A stretch of 13,861 bases of DNA, taken from assembly GCA_016931435.1 (NCBI GenBank), contig JAFGET010000131.1, forward strand, positions 1 to 13,861, written 5' to 3'. Below, one piece after another: positions 1 through 6,747 of this stretch. Position 1 is the first letter of the stretch; each line of letters begins with the position of its first letter. The notes beneath the pieces are model-generated. The model made no database searches, was not told the DNA's origin, and saw only the letters and a list, made by a program, of their open reading frames with translations. The translations under genes were made by a program, and so were the position numbers. This DNA comes from Candidatus Omnitrophota bacterium. GTDB lineage: Bacteria; Omnitrophota; Gorgyraeia; Gygaellales; Profunditerraquicolaceae.

Positions 1-2124
1 AGCTGGGAATCTACCCCGGAAGTGATCACCCTCACCTACCAGCAATGCGAACTGAACGGGGTAAAATACTGGGGCCTGCCCGAAGGCATGGAATTGGCCT
101 CAAGTTATCAGATCGAAGGCATAGACGTATACGGCAACACTTATACCCAAAAAATAAACAATACCTACGAAGTGATTAACGGCAAGTTATCCGCCATAAA
201 ATCGGTCTCGCAATACCGCCAGACCTGCCAGGATAACTCCTGGGTGGAATCTACCACTACCACCACCTATACTTACGGAGAGTTTGATTTTAACGGGCAG
301 AAGTATTTCGGCCTTATCTCTACCGAAGTCAAAACCAGCAGTAACGGTAAAGACGAAAAAGGCAAGGCCTGGAATTCCGGAGAAAATTATACCCTCACCT
401 ACCAGCAATGCGAACTGAACGGGGTAAAATACTGGGGCCTGCCCGAAGGCATGGAGATCACTACAACTCACGAAGGGACAACGAAAAAATACGAAATCCA
501 CTTCGGCAAACTCCAGCTTATCTCAAGTAGCTCCAGCGGCAGCAGCACGGTCAATCATTACGACTGGTTTGAATACCAGGGCCAAAGGTATTGGGGGGTC
601 ATCTCTCAGGATTATGATTTTAGCGGAGAGAAGATCCATCTTGACCTTTCAGTTCAGTCTTATGAAGGCAGGGCTTACTGGGGCTTAAAAGAAGGCCCGG
701 TAGAAGGCCATCCCAGAGCTAAGGTCAAATACGGGGCCTTAAGTTATGAAAGGCCGGCCAGCAGAGGAGGAGGAAAAGGAGGGAAACTAAGTTTACGCGA
801 ATTGATCAAGAAATGTTACGCAATAAAGGGTCCCAATAATACGATTATATTCCTGCCTAAAAATCAGAGATACCGCTTCCAAAGAGACGGCGACGGAAAT
901 CTCGTAGCGATATTCCGCAATAACGAACGCAGAGACCTGTTTTGGAAAGCCGATGGTACTATTGTTACACACTCCGGGACGGTGTCTTATAAAAATAATT
1001 ATGATGAAGAAGGCAACCTAATAAATACCCAGATGTTCTGGCAGGCTGCGAACGGCCAAAAACTCACCCTTACTCTATCGGCGCCAAAAGAAGGGATCTA
1101 TACTTACAAGCTGGAATTAGGCAGCCGCGACGGAGAAATTGCCGTTCTTAGCTCCGGAGAGTTCCATATAGAGATGGGGCAATATGTAAGTTCGCCTCAG
1201 GATACCTCCGTAGAATGGACGCAACTACCGGTCCCTATTTCTCTTGAGAATAATAAAATTGCCTATTTATTCTTCTTTGACACGGGCAAAAAGGAAGCTT
1301 TCGACGGCAGTATTTGGATAGGCGAGACTGACGCCCCTGAGCTGCAGCCTTTTGTAGATATAACCAGAGAGATATTCACGTTAGAGCCTACGCAGCTTTC
1401 GGAAGAATATAATATCAAGACCATCAATCACCTTCCCGCCGGGGCGCTTACTAAAAAAGAGAATACCTTAAAAGATCAGAACGGGGCTGTGAAATACTAC
1501 CTGGTCGACTACATCAACAGCCAAAGCGGAAAAGTCTTATACCGGGAAACTTATGATGAAAAATTCAGATTGATACAATTGGACACTTTTACCTATTCCG
1601 AAACAAACAGCCTTACGCAGGTAACCACAAAAACATTCAATCCGGAACTCGGTTTTGTCTCTAATATCAGCGTTACAGATTATAATCCTGACGGGAGCCT
1701 GAAGGAGAAAACCAGGCTGGAGTTTAATTTACAGGCTGAAAGAATAAACGGCCTAGACGGGATCTATACCGTAAGATATACGGATACCATTAGCAAAGAG
1801 GTTCTTTGGGAGGCATCTTACAATGCCGAAGGCCAACTGATAAATCGTACCGGGTATGAATATTTTGATAACGGCAAGACCAAACGGATAGTGACCAAGG
1901 CATTTAACCCGCAGGCCGGCTACGCGGAAAAGATCGAGGTCAAAGACTACACCCCCGAAGGCGTAGAAACCACACAGACATTATTGTCGCAGGTAAACGA
2001 ACAGCTGGATGAGCAGGGGAACAAAAATCTGCAGATTGATTATGTAGATATCAATAATAATATCTTATTTACCAATATCTATAGCTGGCAGGGAGTACTA
2101 TTATATTCTAATTTACCTTTTTAA
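1..2124 (+). CDS. 3' part of a large repeat-containing protein, function unknown
   Basis: Frame 1 is open from the first base, so this is the last 707 residues of a longer protein; the GTG at 22 is only an internal in-frame codon. I recognise no named family. Residues 1-250 carry five copies of a motif like G-x-[KR]-Y-[WF]-G-[LV] (around residues 20, 99, 140, 194 and 223), alternating between an LPEG/LKEG type and a GLIS/GVIS type. Stretches of the form YE[IV]-x-x-GKL follow some copies. Residues 255-270 are a Gly/Lys-rich linker, then comes a beta-rich middle. From about residue 480 there are two and a half repeats of about 107 residues, with YD-x-x-G-x-L-like turns (YDEKFRLI, YNAEGQLI, YSWQGVLL) and TFNPELGF/AFNPQAGY pairs, reminiscent of RHS/YD or MORN-type beta repeats. 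There is no transmembrane segment, sorting signal or catalytic motif in the visible part. Probably a secreted or surface protein (inference). The stop overlaps the convergent PilZ gene by 17 bp. Confidence 0.85.
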   Translation, partial: SWESTPEVITLTYQQCELNGVKYWGLPEGMELASSYQIEGIDVYGNTYTQKINNTYEVINGKLSAIKSVSQYRQTCQDNSWVESTTTTTYTYGEFDFNGQKYFGLISTEVKTSSNGKDEKGKAWNSGENYTLTYQQCELNGVKYWGLPEGMEITTTHEGTTKKYEIHFGKLQLISSSSSGSSTVNHYDWFEYQGQRYWGVISQDYDFSGEKIHLDLSVQSYEGRAYWGLKEGPVEGHPRAKVKYGALSYERPASRGGGKGGKLSLRELIKKCYAIKGPNNTIIFLPKNQRYRFQRDGDGNLVAIFRNNERRDLFWKADGTIVTHSGTVSYKNNYDEEGNLINTQMFWQAANGQKLTLTLSAPKEGIYTYKLELGSRDGEIAVLSSGEFHIEMGQYVSSPQDTSVEWTQLPVPISLENNKIAYLFFFDTGKKEAFDGSIWIGETDAPELQPFVDITREIFTLEPTQLSEEYNIKTINHLPAGALTKKENTLKDQNGAVKYYLVDYINSQSGKVLYRETYDEKFRLIQLDTFTYSETNSLTQVTTKTFNPELGFVSNISVTDYNPDGSLKEKTRLEFNLQAERINGLDGIYTVRYTDTISKEVLWEASYNAEGQLINRTGYEYFDNGKTKRIVTKAFNPQAGYAEKIEVKDYTPEGVETTQTLLSQVNEQLDEQGNKNLQIDYVDINNNILFTNIYSWQGVLLYSNLPF
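28..92 (+). repeat. 65-bp exact direct repeat, copy 1
   Basis: Identical base for base to 391-455, at a distance of 363 bp (121 codons). It encodes the TLTYQQCELNGVKYWGLPEG segment of the repeat protein. The flanking sequence differs, so the identity is confined to this block. Confidence 0.95.
391..455 (+). repeat. 65-bp exact direct repeat, copy 2
   Basis: Second copy of the block at 28-92, in the same frame. No silent differences separate the two copies, which points to recent duplication or gene conversion within the coding region. Confidence 0.95.
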
Positions 2125-2659
2125 CCGGTAAGAGCCGCTCGATCTGATCCAAGCGCTCAAGGATCTTTTCCAATAATCCTATAACTTGTGCCTGTGATTC
2201 CTTCTTCAGCAATTCCGCTTTTTTAGACATCCTGCTTTTCTTACTGATAATCCTTTTTTCTCTCCAGCGTTTTAGTCCGCTTTTGATCTCATCCTTCTCC
2301 TGCAAGATAAGAAAATCTATGAAGGCCGACAATTTATCCCTGTTTAACTCATCGGAAAAATTACTGAAAAATATCCCTACTCCGTAAGACTTCTTCTGCC
2401 CTGCTTCGCTGATAAGATTCGACCTGAAGACGCTCGCCTGGCATCCTACCTTACCGATAAGATTTGCATTCTTGGTATAGCCGGGGATATCAAAAGAGAC
2501 TTCGATTTCGGAAGTCGGCGGGATCTCCCGCTCAAGCTCCACATAAGCGCCTAAGCGGCTGATATTCTGCATGTTGCCGCTGATCTGGTTATCCTTATAG
2601 ACTATTTTTACCGGCAGATCTACCCTTATCCTACGCTCTTTTCTCTGTTCAATGCCCAT
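2108..2659 (-). CDS. PilZ-domain protein with C-terminal coiled-coil-like tail
   Basis: 183 residues, predicted cytoplasmic c-di-GMP receptor. The two PilZ signature motifs are present: R-x-x-x-R at residues 6-10 (RKERR) and N-x-S-x-x-G at 32-37 (NISRLG), followed by a beta-barrel-like region to about residue 100. Residues 115-183 are charged and helical, with a leucine-rich end (LLEKILERLDQIERLL) that looks like a coiled coil for dimerisation or partner binding. The start is supported by a purine-rich SD (AAGGAAGGA) overlapping the end of the upstream lipoprotein gene, whose TGA lies 1 nt before this ATG, so the two are probably translationally coupled. The output is not visible: there is no enzymatic or DNA-binding domain. 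The family call is firm; the partner is unknown. Confidence 0.88.
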   Translation of the reverse strand: MGIEQRKERRIRVDLPVKIVYKDNQISGNMQNISRLGAYVELEREIPPTSEIEVSFDIPGYTKNANLIGKVGCQASVFRSNLISEAGQKKSYGVGIFFSNFSDELNRDKLSAFIDFLILQEKDEIKSGLKRWREKRIISKKSRMSKKAELLKKESQAQVIGLLEKILERLDQIERLLPVKKVN

Positions 2660-2660
2660 A

Positions 2661-3143
2661 TCATCCTTCCTTATTTAGTTCTTTCTGTATGTGGATATTT
2701 AATTCCTCCTTGAGTTTCTTGACGCGTACTTCCTCTATGAGGTCTTTTTCATCCTGTTTTTTAAACACCCTTTCTTTATATGCGGGGTCCTTTTCCATCT
2801 TGCGGTCAGAGATATAAACAAAAGGGAGGCTGAAAACCCCCTTTATCATCTTAAGAAAATAAATACAGGGGTCAAATATTACCATTTTAAAATGGTTTTC
2901 GATAAGGCCCATTTTTTTATAATAATGCTCGACGAGCCTCCGGCGCTCTTTAAACCTTTGTTCTGCCAGATCAAGGGTCTGCGGGACCTTATTATCCTTG
3001 CCTAAGGTATACTCGGGGATCTGATAGTCATCCCGCGACACCACATACCCCTTATCGTAAGGCGCGTTGCCTTTCTGGAACTTATAAGTCGCGCAACCCG
3101 GCAATAAGAATGTCACTAAAAATAATAACGCTATCTTCCTCAT
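2661..3143 (-). CDS. small putative outer-membrane/periplasmic lipoprotein
   Basis: 160 residues. The N-terminus is a lipoprotein signal peptide: MRK, a hydrophobic stretch, then the lipobox LLPGC with the lipidated Cys at residue 17. The mature part is highly charged and mostly helical, with a moderately hydrophobic patch around residues 87-112 (FKMVIFDPCIYFLKMIKGVF) and a Lys/Glu-rich tail from about residue 115. I do not recognise a family. It lies 18 bp downstream of folE and 1 nt upstream of the PilZ gene, which suggests cotranscription and possibly a shared envelope function with the PilZ protein. No strong Shine-Dalgarno is visible before the ATG (only an A/G-rich stretch), so its translation may depend on upstream ribosomes. 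Confidence 0.75.
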   Translation of the reverse strand: MRKIALLFLVTFLLPGCATYKFQKGNAPYDKGYVVSRDDYQIPEYTLGKDNKVPQTLDLAEQRFKERRRLVEHYYKKMGLIENHFKMVIFDPCIYFLKMIKGVFSLPFVYISDRKMEKDPAYKERVFKKQDEKDLIEEVRVKKLKEELNIHIQKELNKEG

Positions 3144-3161
3144 ATTGCTTTTTCAAAGAGG

Positions 3162-3716
3162 TTACTTGATTAAAGCCAATGTCTCAGCCCGGGTCTTTTC
3201 GTTCTCCTTAAAAATCCCCCTCACCGCGGAAGTCACTGTAGAAGTCCCGGGCTTACGGATACCGCGCATAGACATACAAAGATGCTCCGCTTCTATAACT
3301 ACCATACAGCCTAAAGGTCTTAGCTTAGACATTATAATCTCGGCGACCTGAGTAGTCAATCTTTCCTGCACCTGAGGCCTTTTTGCCAGGATATCTACTA
3401 CGCGCGCCAATTTACTAAGCCCCGTGACACGGCCCCCCTTTGGGATATAGGCTATATGGGCACGGCCCATAAAAGGCACCAGGTGATGCTCGCAAACAGA
3501 ATAAAGCGGTATATTTTTAAGAAGGATGATCTCGTTATGCTTCTGGTCTAATATCACTTCCAATTCTTTCGAGGGGTCAAGATGGATGCCCGAGAAGATC
3601 TCTTCATACATTTCCGCAACCCGCCGGGGAGTTTCCAAAAGATCCTTCCTTTTAGGCTTTTCCCCGATCGCTTCCAATATGTCCCTTACCGCTTTTTCAA
3701 TCTTCTTTTTATCCAT
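3162..3716 (-). CDS. folE: GTP cyclohydrolase I (type I, FolE)
   Basis: Converts GTP to 7,8-dihydroneopterin triphosphate, the first step of tetrahydrofolate (and other pterin) synthesis, as a cytosolic homo-oligomer. From the start MDKKKIEKAV the protein has 184 residues, the normal family size. Zinc-ligand motifs are visible: C75 and H78 in SVCEHHLVPF and C147 in EHLCMSMRGI; the GGRVTGLSKLARVV and KPGT segments are also typical. The open frame extends upstream to an ATG at 3797 (27 extra residues). I prefer 3716 because the family normally begins at MDKKK-like sequence and the extension is translated palindromic repeat. An ATG at 3726-3728 inside the repeat is a further candidate. No canonical SD precedes the chosen ATG; the nearest purine stretch, GGCGGA, belongs to the repeat. 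It lies after mnmE across a 276-bp gap. Confidence 0.93.
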   Translation of the reverse strand: MDKKKIEKAVRDILEAIGEKPKRKDLLETPRRVAEMYEEIFSGIHLDPSKELEVILDQKHNEIILLKNIPLYSVCEHHLVPFMGRAHIAYIPKGGRVTGLSKLARVVDILAKRPQVQERLTTQVAEIIMSKLRPLGCMVVIEAEHLCMSMRGIRKPGTSTVTSAVRGIFKENEKTRAETLALIK

Positions 3717-3720
3717 AAAT

Positions 3721-3746
3721 GAGGCCATCCGCCGTAGGCGGATTGG
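3721..3746. repeat. palindromic element, type A, copy next to folE start
   Basis: A 26-bp block identical to 3834-3859. Its core TCCGCCGTAGGCGGA (3728-3742) is a perfect 6-bp inverted repeat around GTA, extended by near-symmetrical GGCC/GGCC flanks out to 3749. It sits 4 bp upstream of the preferred folE start, where the 5' leader would fold into a hairpin directly ahead of the start codon. Confidence 0.9.
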
Positions 3747-3833
3747 GCCTAATTTATGCCGCACCTGCGAGAGGAATTCCAATAAATCCTCGAGCATTTA
3801 GGTGTCGGCAAAATGATTAAAGCTAATAAATGA

Positions 3834-3859
3834 GAGGCCATCCGCCGTAGGCGGATTGG
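3834..3859. repeat. palindromic element, type A, second intergenic copy
   Basis: Exact 26-bp match to 3721-3746, 113 bp away in the same orientation, with the core TCCGCCGTAGGCGGA at 3841-3855. Similarity fades outside (AAATGA before, AATT shortly after), so the repeat unit is roughly 26-35 bp. Confidence 0.9.
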
Positions 3860-3883
3860 TCCGAATTACCCCAGTAAAGGTGT

Positions 3884-3912
3884 ACACCCAGCATTCCTAT
3901 AAGCTGGGGTGT
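3884..3912. other. hairpin with an alternative partner in the mnmE-folE gap
   Basis: ACACCCAGC (3884-3892) pairs with GCTGGGGTGT (3903-3912), with one bulged G and a 10-nt loop. The same right arm could instead pair with ACCCCAG at 3868-3874. No U-tract follows on the minus strand, the direction of local transcription, so this is not a standard intrinsic terminator for mnmE. Role unknown. Confidence 0.5.
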
Positions 3913-3935
3913 TAATATGCTTTTTTAAGTAAAAT

Positions 3936-3973
3936 CCCTGCCTACCGGCAAGCAGGCCGCTTTAGCGGGAATC
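3936..3973. repeat. composite palindromic element, type B, intergenic
   Basis: Contains a quasi-palindrome TGCCTACCGGCAAGCA followed directly by a perfect CCGCTTTAGCGG hairpin, 20 bp downstream of the mnmE stop in the direction of transcription. It resembles the insert in mnmE at 5184-5219: both carry CCGGCA[AG]GCAG followed by a GCT...AGCGG segment in the same order. Confidence 0.7.
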
Positions 3974-3992
3974 TAAGCGCCATGTAAGAAAC

Positions 3993-5405
3993 TTATTTCC
4001 CGATACAAAACTCACTGAATATCTTATCCAGCAGCTCTTCGGAAAACTCAAGCCCTAATATCACATCCAGGCCGTATAAGGCCTCCTTGACGTCCTGCGA
4101 AACGAATTCCAAGGATAAATTATTATCTAACGAATTAAGCGCTTCTGCAACGAATTTTTGTGTTTTTTTGAGCGCTTCGATATGCCTTAGGTCGCTCACT
4201 AATACCCCATCCGAAGGTATATCCAGCCTGCCGTGAAAAACCAGGCTGATAATCTCTTCCTCCAGAAGCTTTATGTTCTTACGTTTTTTGGCTGAGATCT
4301 CGATCAACCTGCCGAACTGCTTATTGAGAAAATCTTTTCTGATCTTTTGCTTAAGGTCGGTCTTATTTAAGGCGGCAATAACTGTCTTTTTATTAAGCTT
4401 CCGCATCAGCATAAGATCTTCTTTCCCGAGGGAGCGGCTTGAGTCAAACAACAGGACTACCACGTCCGCGGAAGCAATGGATACGTGCGAACGCCTGACT
4501 GCTTCTTTCTCTATCAGGCCGCGCGGTTTAAGGATACCCGCGGTATCGATGATCTCAACCGCAACCCCTTGTATATTTACCGCCTCCTCTACCGTATCTC
4601 GGGTCGTGCCGGCGATAGGGGTAACGATAGAACGTTCTTCTTTCAAAATAGCATTTAAGAGAGACGATTTTCCAACATTAGGCCTGCCGCAAATGGCAAC
4701 TCTGACACCTTCACGGATTATCCTGCCGTAACGCGAAGTATCTAAAATATTCTTTAATTCATTTGCAACCTTCTTTAATCCGGCGGATAAATCTCCGGGA
4801 CTTCCCGGGCTTACTTCATCGTCGGGAAAATCAATGCTTGCTTCCATCCGGGAGAATATTCTTAATAATTCTTCTCTTATAAATCTTATTTTACAAGAAA
4901 CTTCTCCTTTGAGCTGCCCTAAACTTATCTTTAAAGCGCGTTCGGTTTTGGCATTGATGATATCCAAGACCGCCTCTGCCTGAGCCAAATCGATCCTGCC
5001 GTTTAAAAAAGCCCTTCTGGTAAACTCACCCGGCTCAGCTATGCGGCAACCTGAATCTAAAACCAGCTCTAACACCCTTTTCAATGCCGCCATGCCACCG
5101 TGGCAGTTTATTTCTACGATATCCTCGCGAGTATATGATTTCGGAGCGCGCATCACCGTCAGCAAGACTTCGTCAATTATGTCGGCCGCTAGCCGATGTC
5201 TGCCTGCCGGCTGCGGGCTGGCTATCCATCCGTAATGTAAAGTATAGGTATCGAATTGCGAAGGTTTGATTTTATCTTTGGAAGTAAAGATCTTATCGGC
5301 TACGGAAAACGCGTCTTTCCCGCTTATGCGCACGATGCCGATGCCGGATGTGCCGGCTGCGGTAGAGATAGCCGCGATAGTATCGTCACTATCAAAATTT
5401 TTCAT
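3993..5405 (-). CDS. mnmE: tRNA modification GTPase MnmE (TrmE)
   Basis: Works with MnmG to install the (carboxymethyl)aminomethyl group at C5 of the wobble uridine, using methylene-tetrahydrofolate and GTP. 470 residues, full length. Visible: the N-terminal folate-binding domain (DTIAAISTAAGTSGIGIVRISG; YTREDIVEINCHGG at 91-104; EPGEFTRRAFLNGRIDLAQA at 124-143), an inserted G domain with G1 GRPNVGKSS (240-248), G2 TTRDT (267-271), G3 DTAG (287-290) and G4 NKTD (347-350), and the hallmark C-terminal CIGK. The start overlaps the folC end by 14 bp. Odd: residues 63-74 (SPQPAGRHRLAA) interrupt the usual short loop between the HYG strand and IIDEVLL, and their DNA is a palindromic repeat. The conserved motifs remain intact, so it should be functional. 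Confidence 0.96.
   Translation of the reverse strand: MKNFDSDDTIAAISTAAGTSGIGIVRISGKDAFSVADKIFTSKDKIKPSQFDTYTLHYGWIASPQPAGRHRLAADIIDEVLLTVMRAPKSYTREDIVEINCHGGMAALKRVLELVLDSGCRIAEPGEFTRRAFLNGRIDLAQAEAVLDIINAKTERALKISLGQLKGEVSCKIRFIREELLRIFSRMEASIDFPDDEVSPGSPGDLSAGLKKVANELKNILDTSRYGRIIREGVRVAICGRPNVGKSSLLNAILKEERSIVTPIAGTTRDTVEEAVNIQGVAVEIIDTAGILKPRGLIEKEAVRRSHVSIASADVVVLLFDSSRSLGKEDLMLMRKLNKKTVIAALNKTDLKQKIRKDFLNKQFGRLIEISAKKRKNIKLLEEEIISLVFHGRLDIPSDGVLVSDLRHIEALKKTQKFVAEALNSLDNNLSLEFVSQDVKEALYGLDVILGLEFSEELLDKIFSEFCIGK
5184..5219. repeat. palindromic element, type B, inserted in frame inside mnmE
   Basis: 36 bp (12 codons) coding for SPQPAGRHRLAA at a place where MnmE proteins have a short loop. 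The DNA is GC-rich with inverted-repeat character (CTGCCTGCCGGCTGCGGG). On the coding strand it shares CCGGCA[AG]GCAG and a following GCT(TT)AGCGG-like segment with the intergenic element at 3936-3973. The insert ends are approximate. Confidence 0.55.
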
Positions 5406-6747
5406 TCCTGAACTCTCCTGTCACGAACAAAGAACCTGCCACCAGGATCAAATCTTTTTTTCCGGCCAGGCTAAAAGCCATTCTTTTTGCCTCTCTTACA
5501 TTATCAGATAAATAAATATCCCTTCCGGTAAAATATCGGGCCAGGCTTTGAGGTTTTTCTGCCCGTGGATTTGCTGCTTGAGTTAAAACGACCTTATCCG
5601 CCATACCCTTTAACCTGCGGCAAGTCCCCGTAATATCCTTGTCGCTGGCTATCCCAAAGACCAAAACCAATTTTCTATAAGGGAAATTTTCATTAATCGC
5701 TGTTTTCAAAGCCCTGGCTGAGGCTTCATTCTGCGCGCCGTCTAAAATAACCCAGGGAAACCGCTGGATCACTTCACATCTTCCCGGCCAAAACGTCTCG
5801 TAAAGGCCCTTACGTAAGGCCTCTTTGGGGATATCATATCCTTCAGACCTTAACGCCTCAAGCGCGCCCATAGCAACAGACGCGTTGATCAACTGATGCC
5901 TGCCGGTAAGTTTGATATTTATCCCCTTATAATCGTCAAGGATACCGCGGATATCAAACCCTTTCTTTTTTTCTTCATATTTTATGTCTTTGCCTACTAC
6001 ATACAATTTCGCTCCTGTTTTTTTACACCTTTTACGTATCACCGCCATCGCCTCTTTTTCCTGCGGCGCACTGATAACATATAACTTTTGTGTTTTGACT
6101 TTTTCCTTTTTCCTTTTTATAATGCCTGCTTTTTCCGTCGCTATTTTAGCCAGGGTATTACCAAGCTTATCCGTATGGTCATAACTTATGGGGGTGATCA
6201 CCGCGACTTTTGAATCAACGGTGTTGGTAGCATCAAGCCTTCCTCCCAGTCCGGTCTCTAAAACCGCGAAATCTACTTTTCTCTCCTTAAAATACGCAAA
6301 GGCTAAAGCGGTGTATACTTCAAAAAAGGAAAGCGGCCCGTATTTGGATCTGCGGTTGTATTTTTCTATAGCCGGCTTTAACCTAGTCAATATATCCACC
6401 AGGCTCTTTCGGGGGATCATCCCCTCAAATTCAGCATTTTGTCTTATCTCGTCCGTATCCCCATCAAGAATACGGATCCTTTCGCGAAAATCCGAAAGAT
6501 GCGGAGAAGTATACAAGCCCGTCTTATAGCCTGCCTGGCGTAATACATAAGCGATAAACGCACATGTCGAACCTTTCCCTTTTGTTCCGGCAACATGTAT
6601 CGAATAGAAACTCTCCTGCGGATCGCCTATAGCCCTAAGGAATCCTTCTATGCGAAAAAGCTTAAGGGAATCCTTATAAGGCCATTTTTTGATTTTTTCG
6701 TAATTGATGAAGGACTCTAAATAACGGATGGCTTCTGGGTAGGTCAT
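5392..6747 (-). CDS. folC: bifunctional folylpolyglutamate synthase / dihydrofolate synthase
   Basis: Mur-ligase-fold enzyme that adds glutamate to dihydropteroate and/or polyglutamylates folates with ATP, in the cytosol. 451 residues, full length. Visible: P-loop VAGTKGKGST (52-61), LYTSPHL (78-84), LETGLGGRLDATN (163-175), SYDHTDKLG (188-196) and EKAGII (205-210) in the central domain; TGRHQLINA (281-289); the C-terminal domain motif DGAQN (336-340); FGIASDKD (364-371) and VAGSLFVTGE (436-445). The usual Asp-x-Ala-His-Asn has Gln in place of His at residue 339. The start ATG shares one base with the purH stop (TAATG), and the end overlaps mnmE by 14 bp, so the three are an operon with coupled translation. 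Confidence 0.95.
   Translation of the reverse strand: MTYPEAIRYLESFINYEKIKKWPYKDSLKLFRIEGFLRAIGDPQESFYSIHVAGTKGKGSTCAFIAYVLRQAGYKTGLYTSPHLSDFRERIRILDGDTDEIRQNAEFEGMIPRKSLVDILTRLKPAIEKYNRRSKYGPLSFFEVYTALAFAYFKERKVDFAVLETGLGGRLDATNTVDSKVAVITPISYDHTDKLGNTLAKIATEKAGIIKRKKEKVKTQKLYVISAPQEKEAMAVIRKRCKKTGAKLYVVGKDIKYEEKKKGFDIRGILDDYKGINIKLTGRHQLINASVAMGALEALRSEGYDIPKEALRKGLYETFWPGRCEVIQRFPWVILDGAQNEASARALKTAINENFPYRKLVLVFGIASDKDITGTCRRLKGMADKVVLTQAANPRAEKPQSLARYFTGRDIYLSDNVREAKRMAFSLAGKKDLILVAGSLFVTGEFRNEKF

Noticed and set aside
3526..3801. Open frame on the plus strand across the folE start region
   Set aside because: It is the antisense of folE and of the palindromic element; the folE frame carries all the conserved zinc and active-site motifs.
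3884..3934. Intrinsic terminator in the mnmE-folE gap
   Set aside because: A T-run follows the hairpin only on the plus strand and after an 8-nt gap, while the genes here run on the minus strand, where no U-tract follows.
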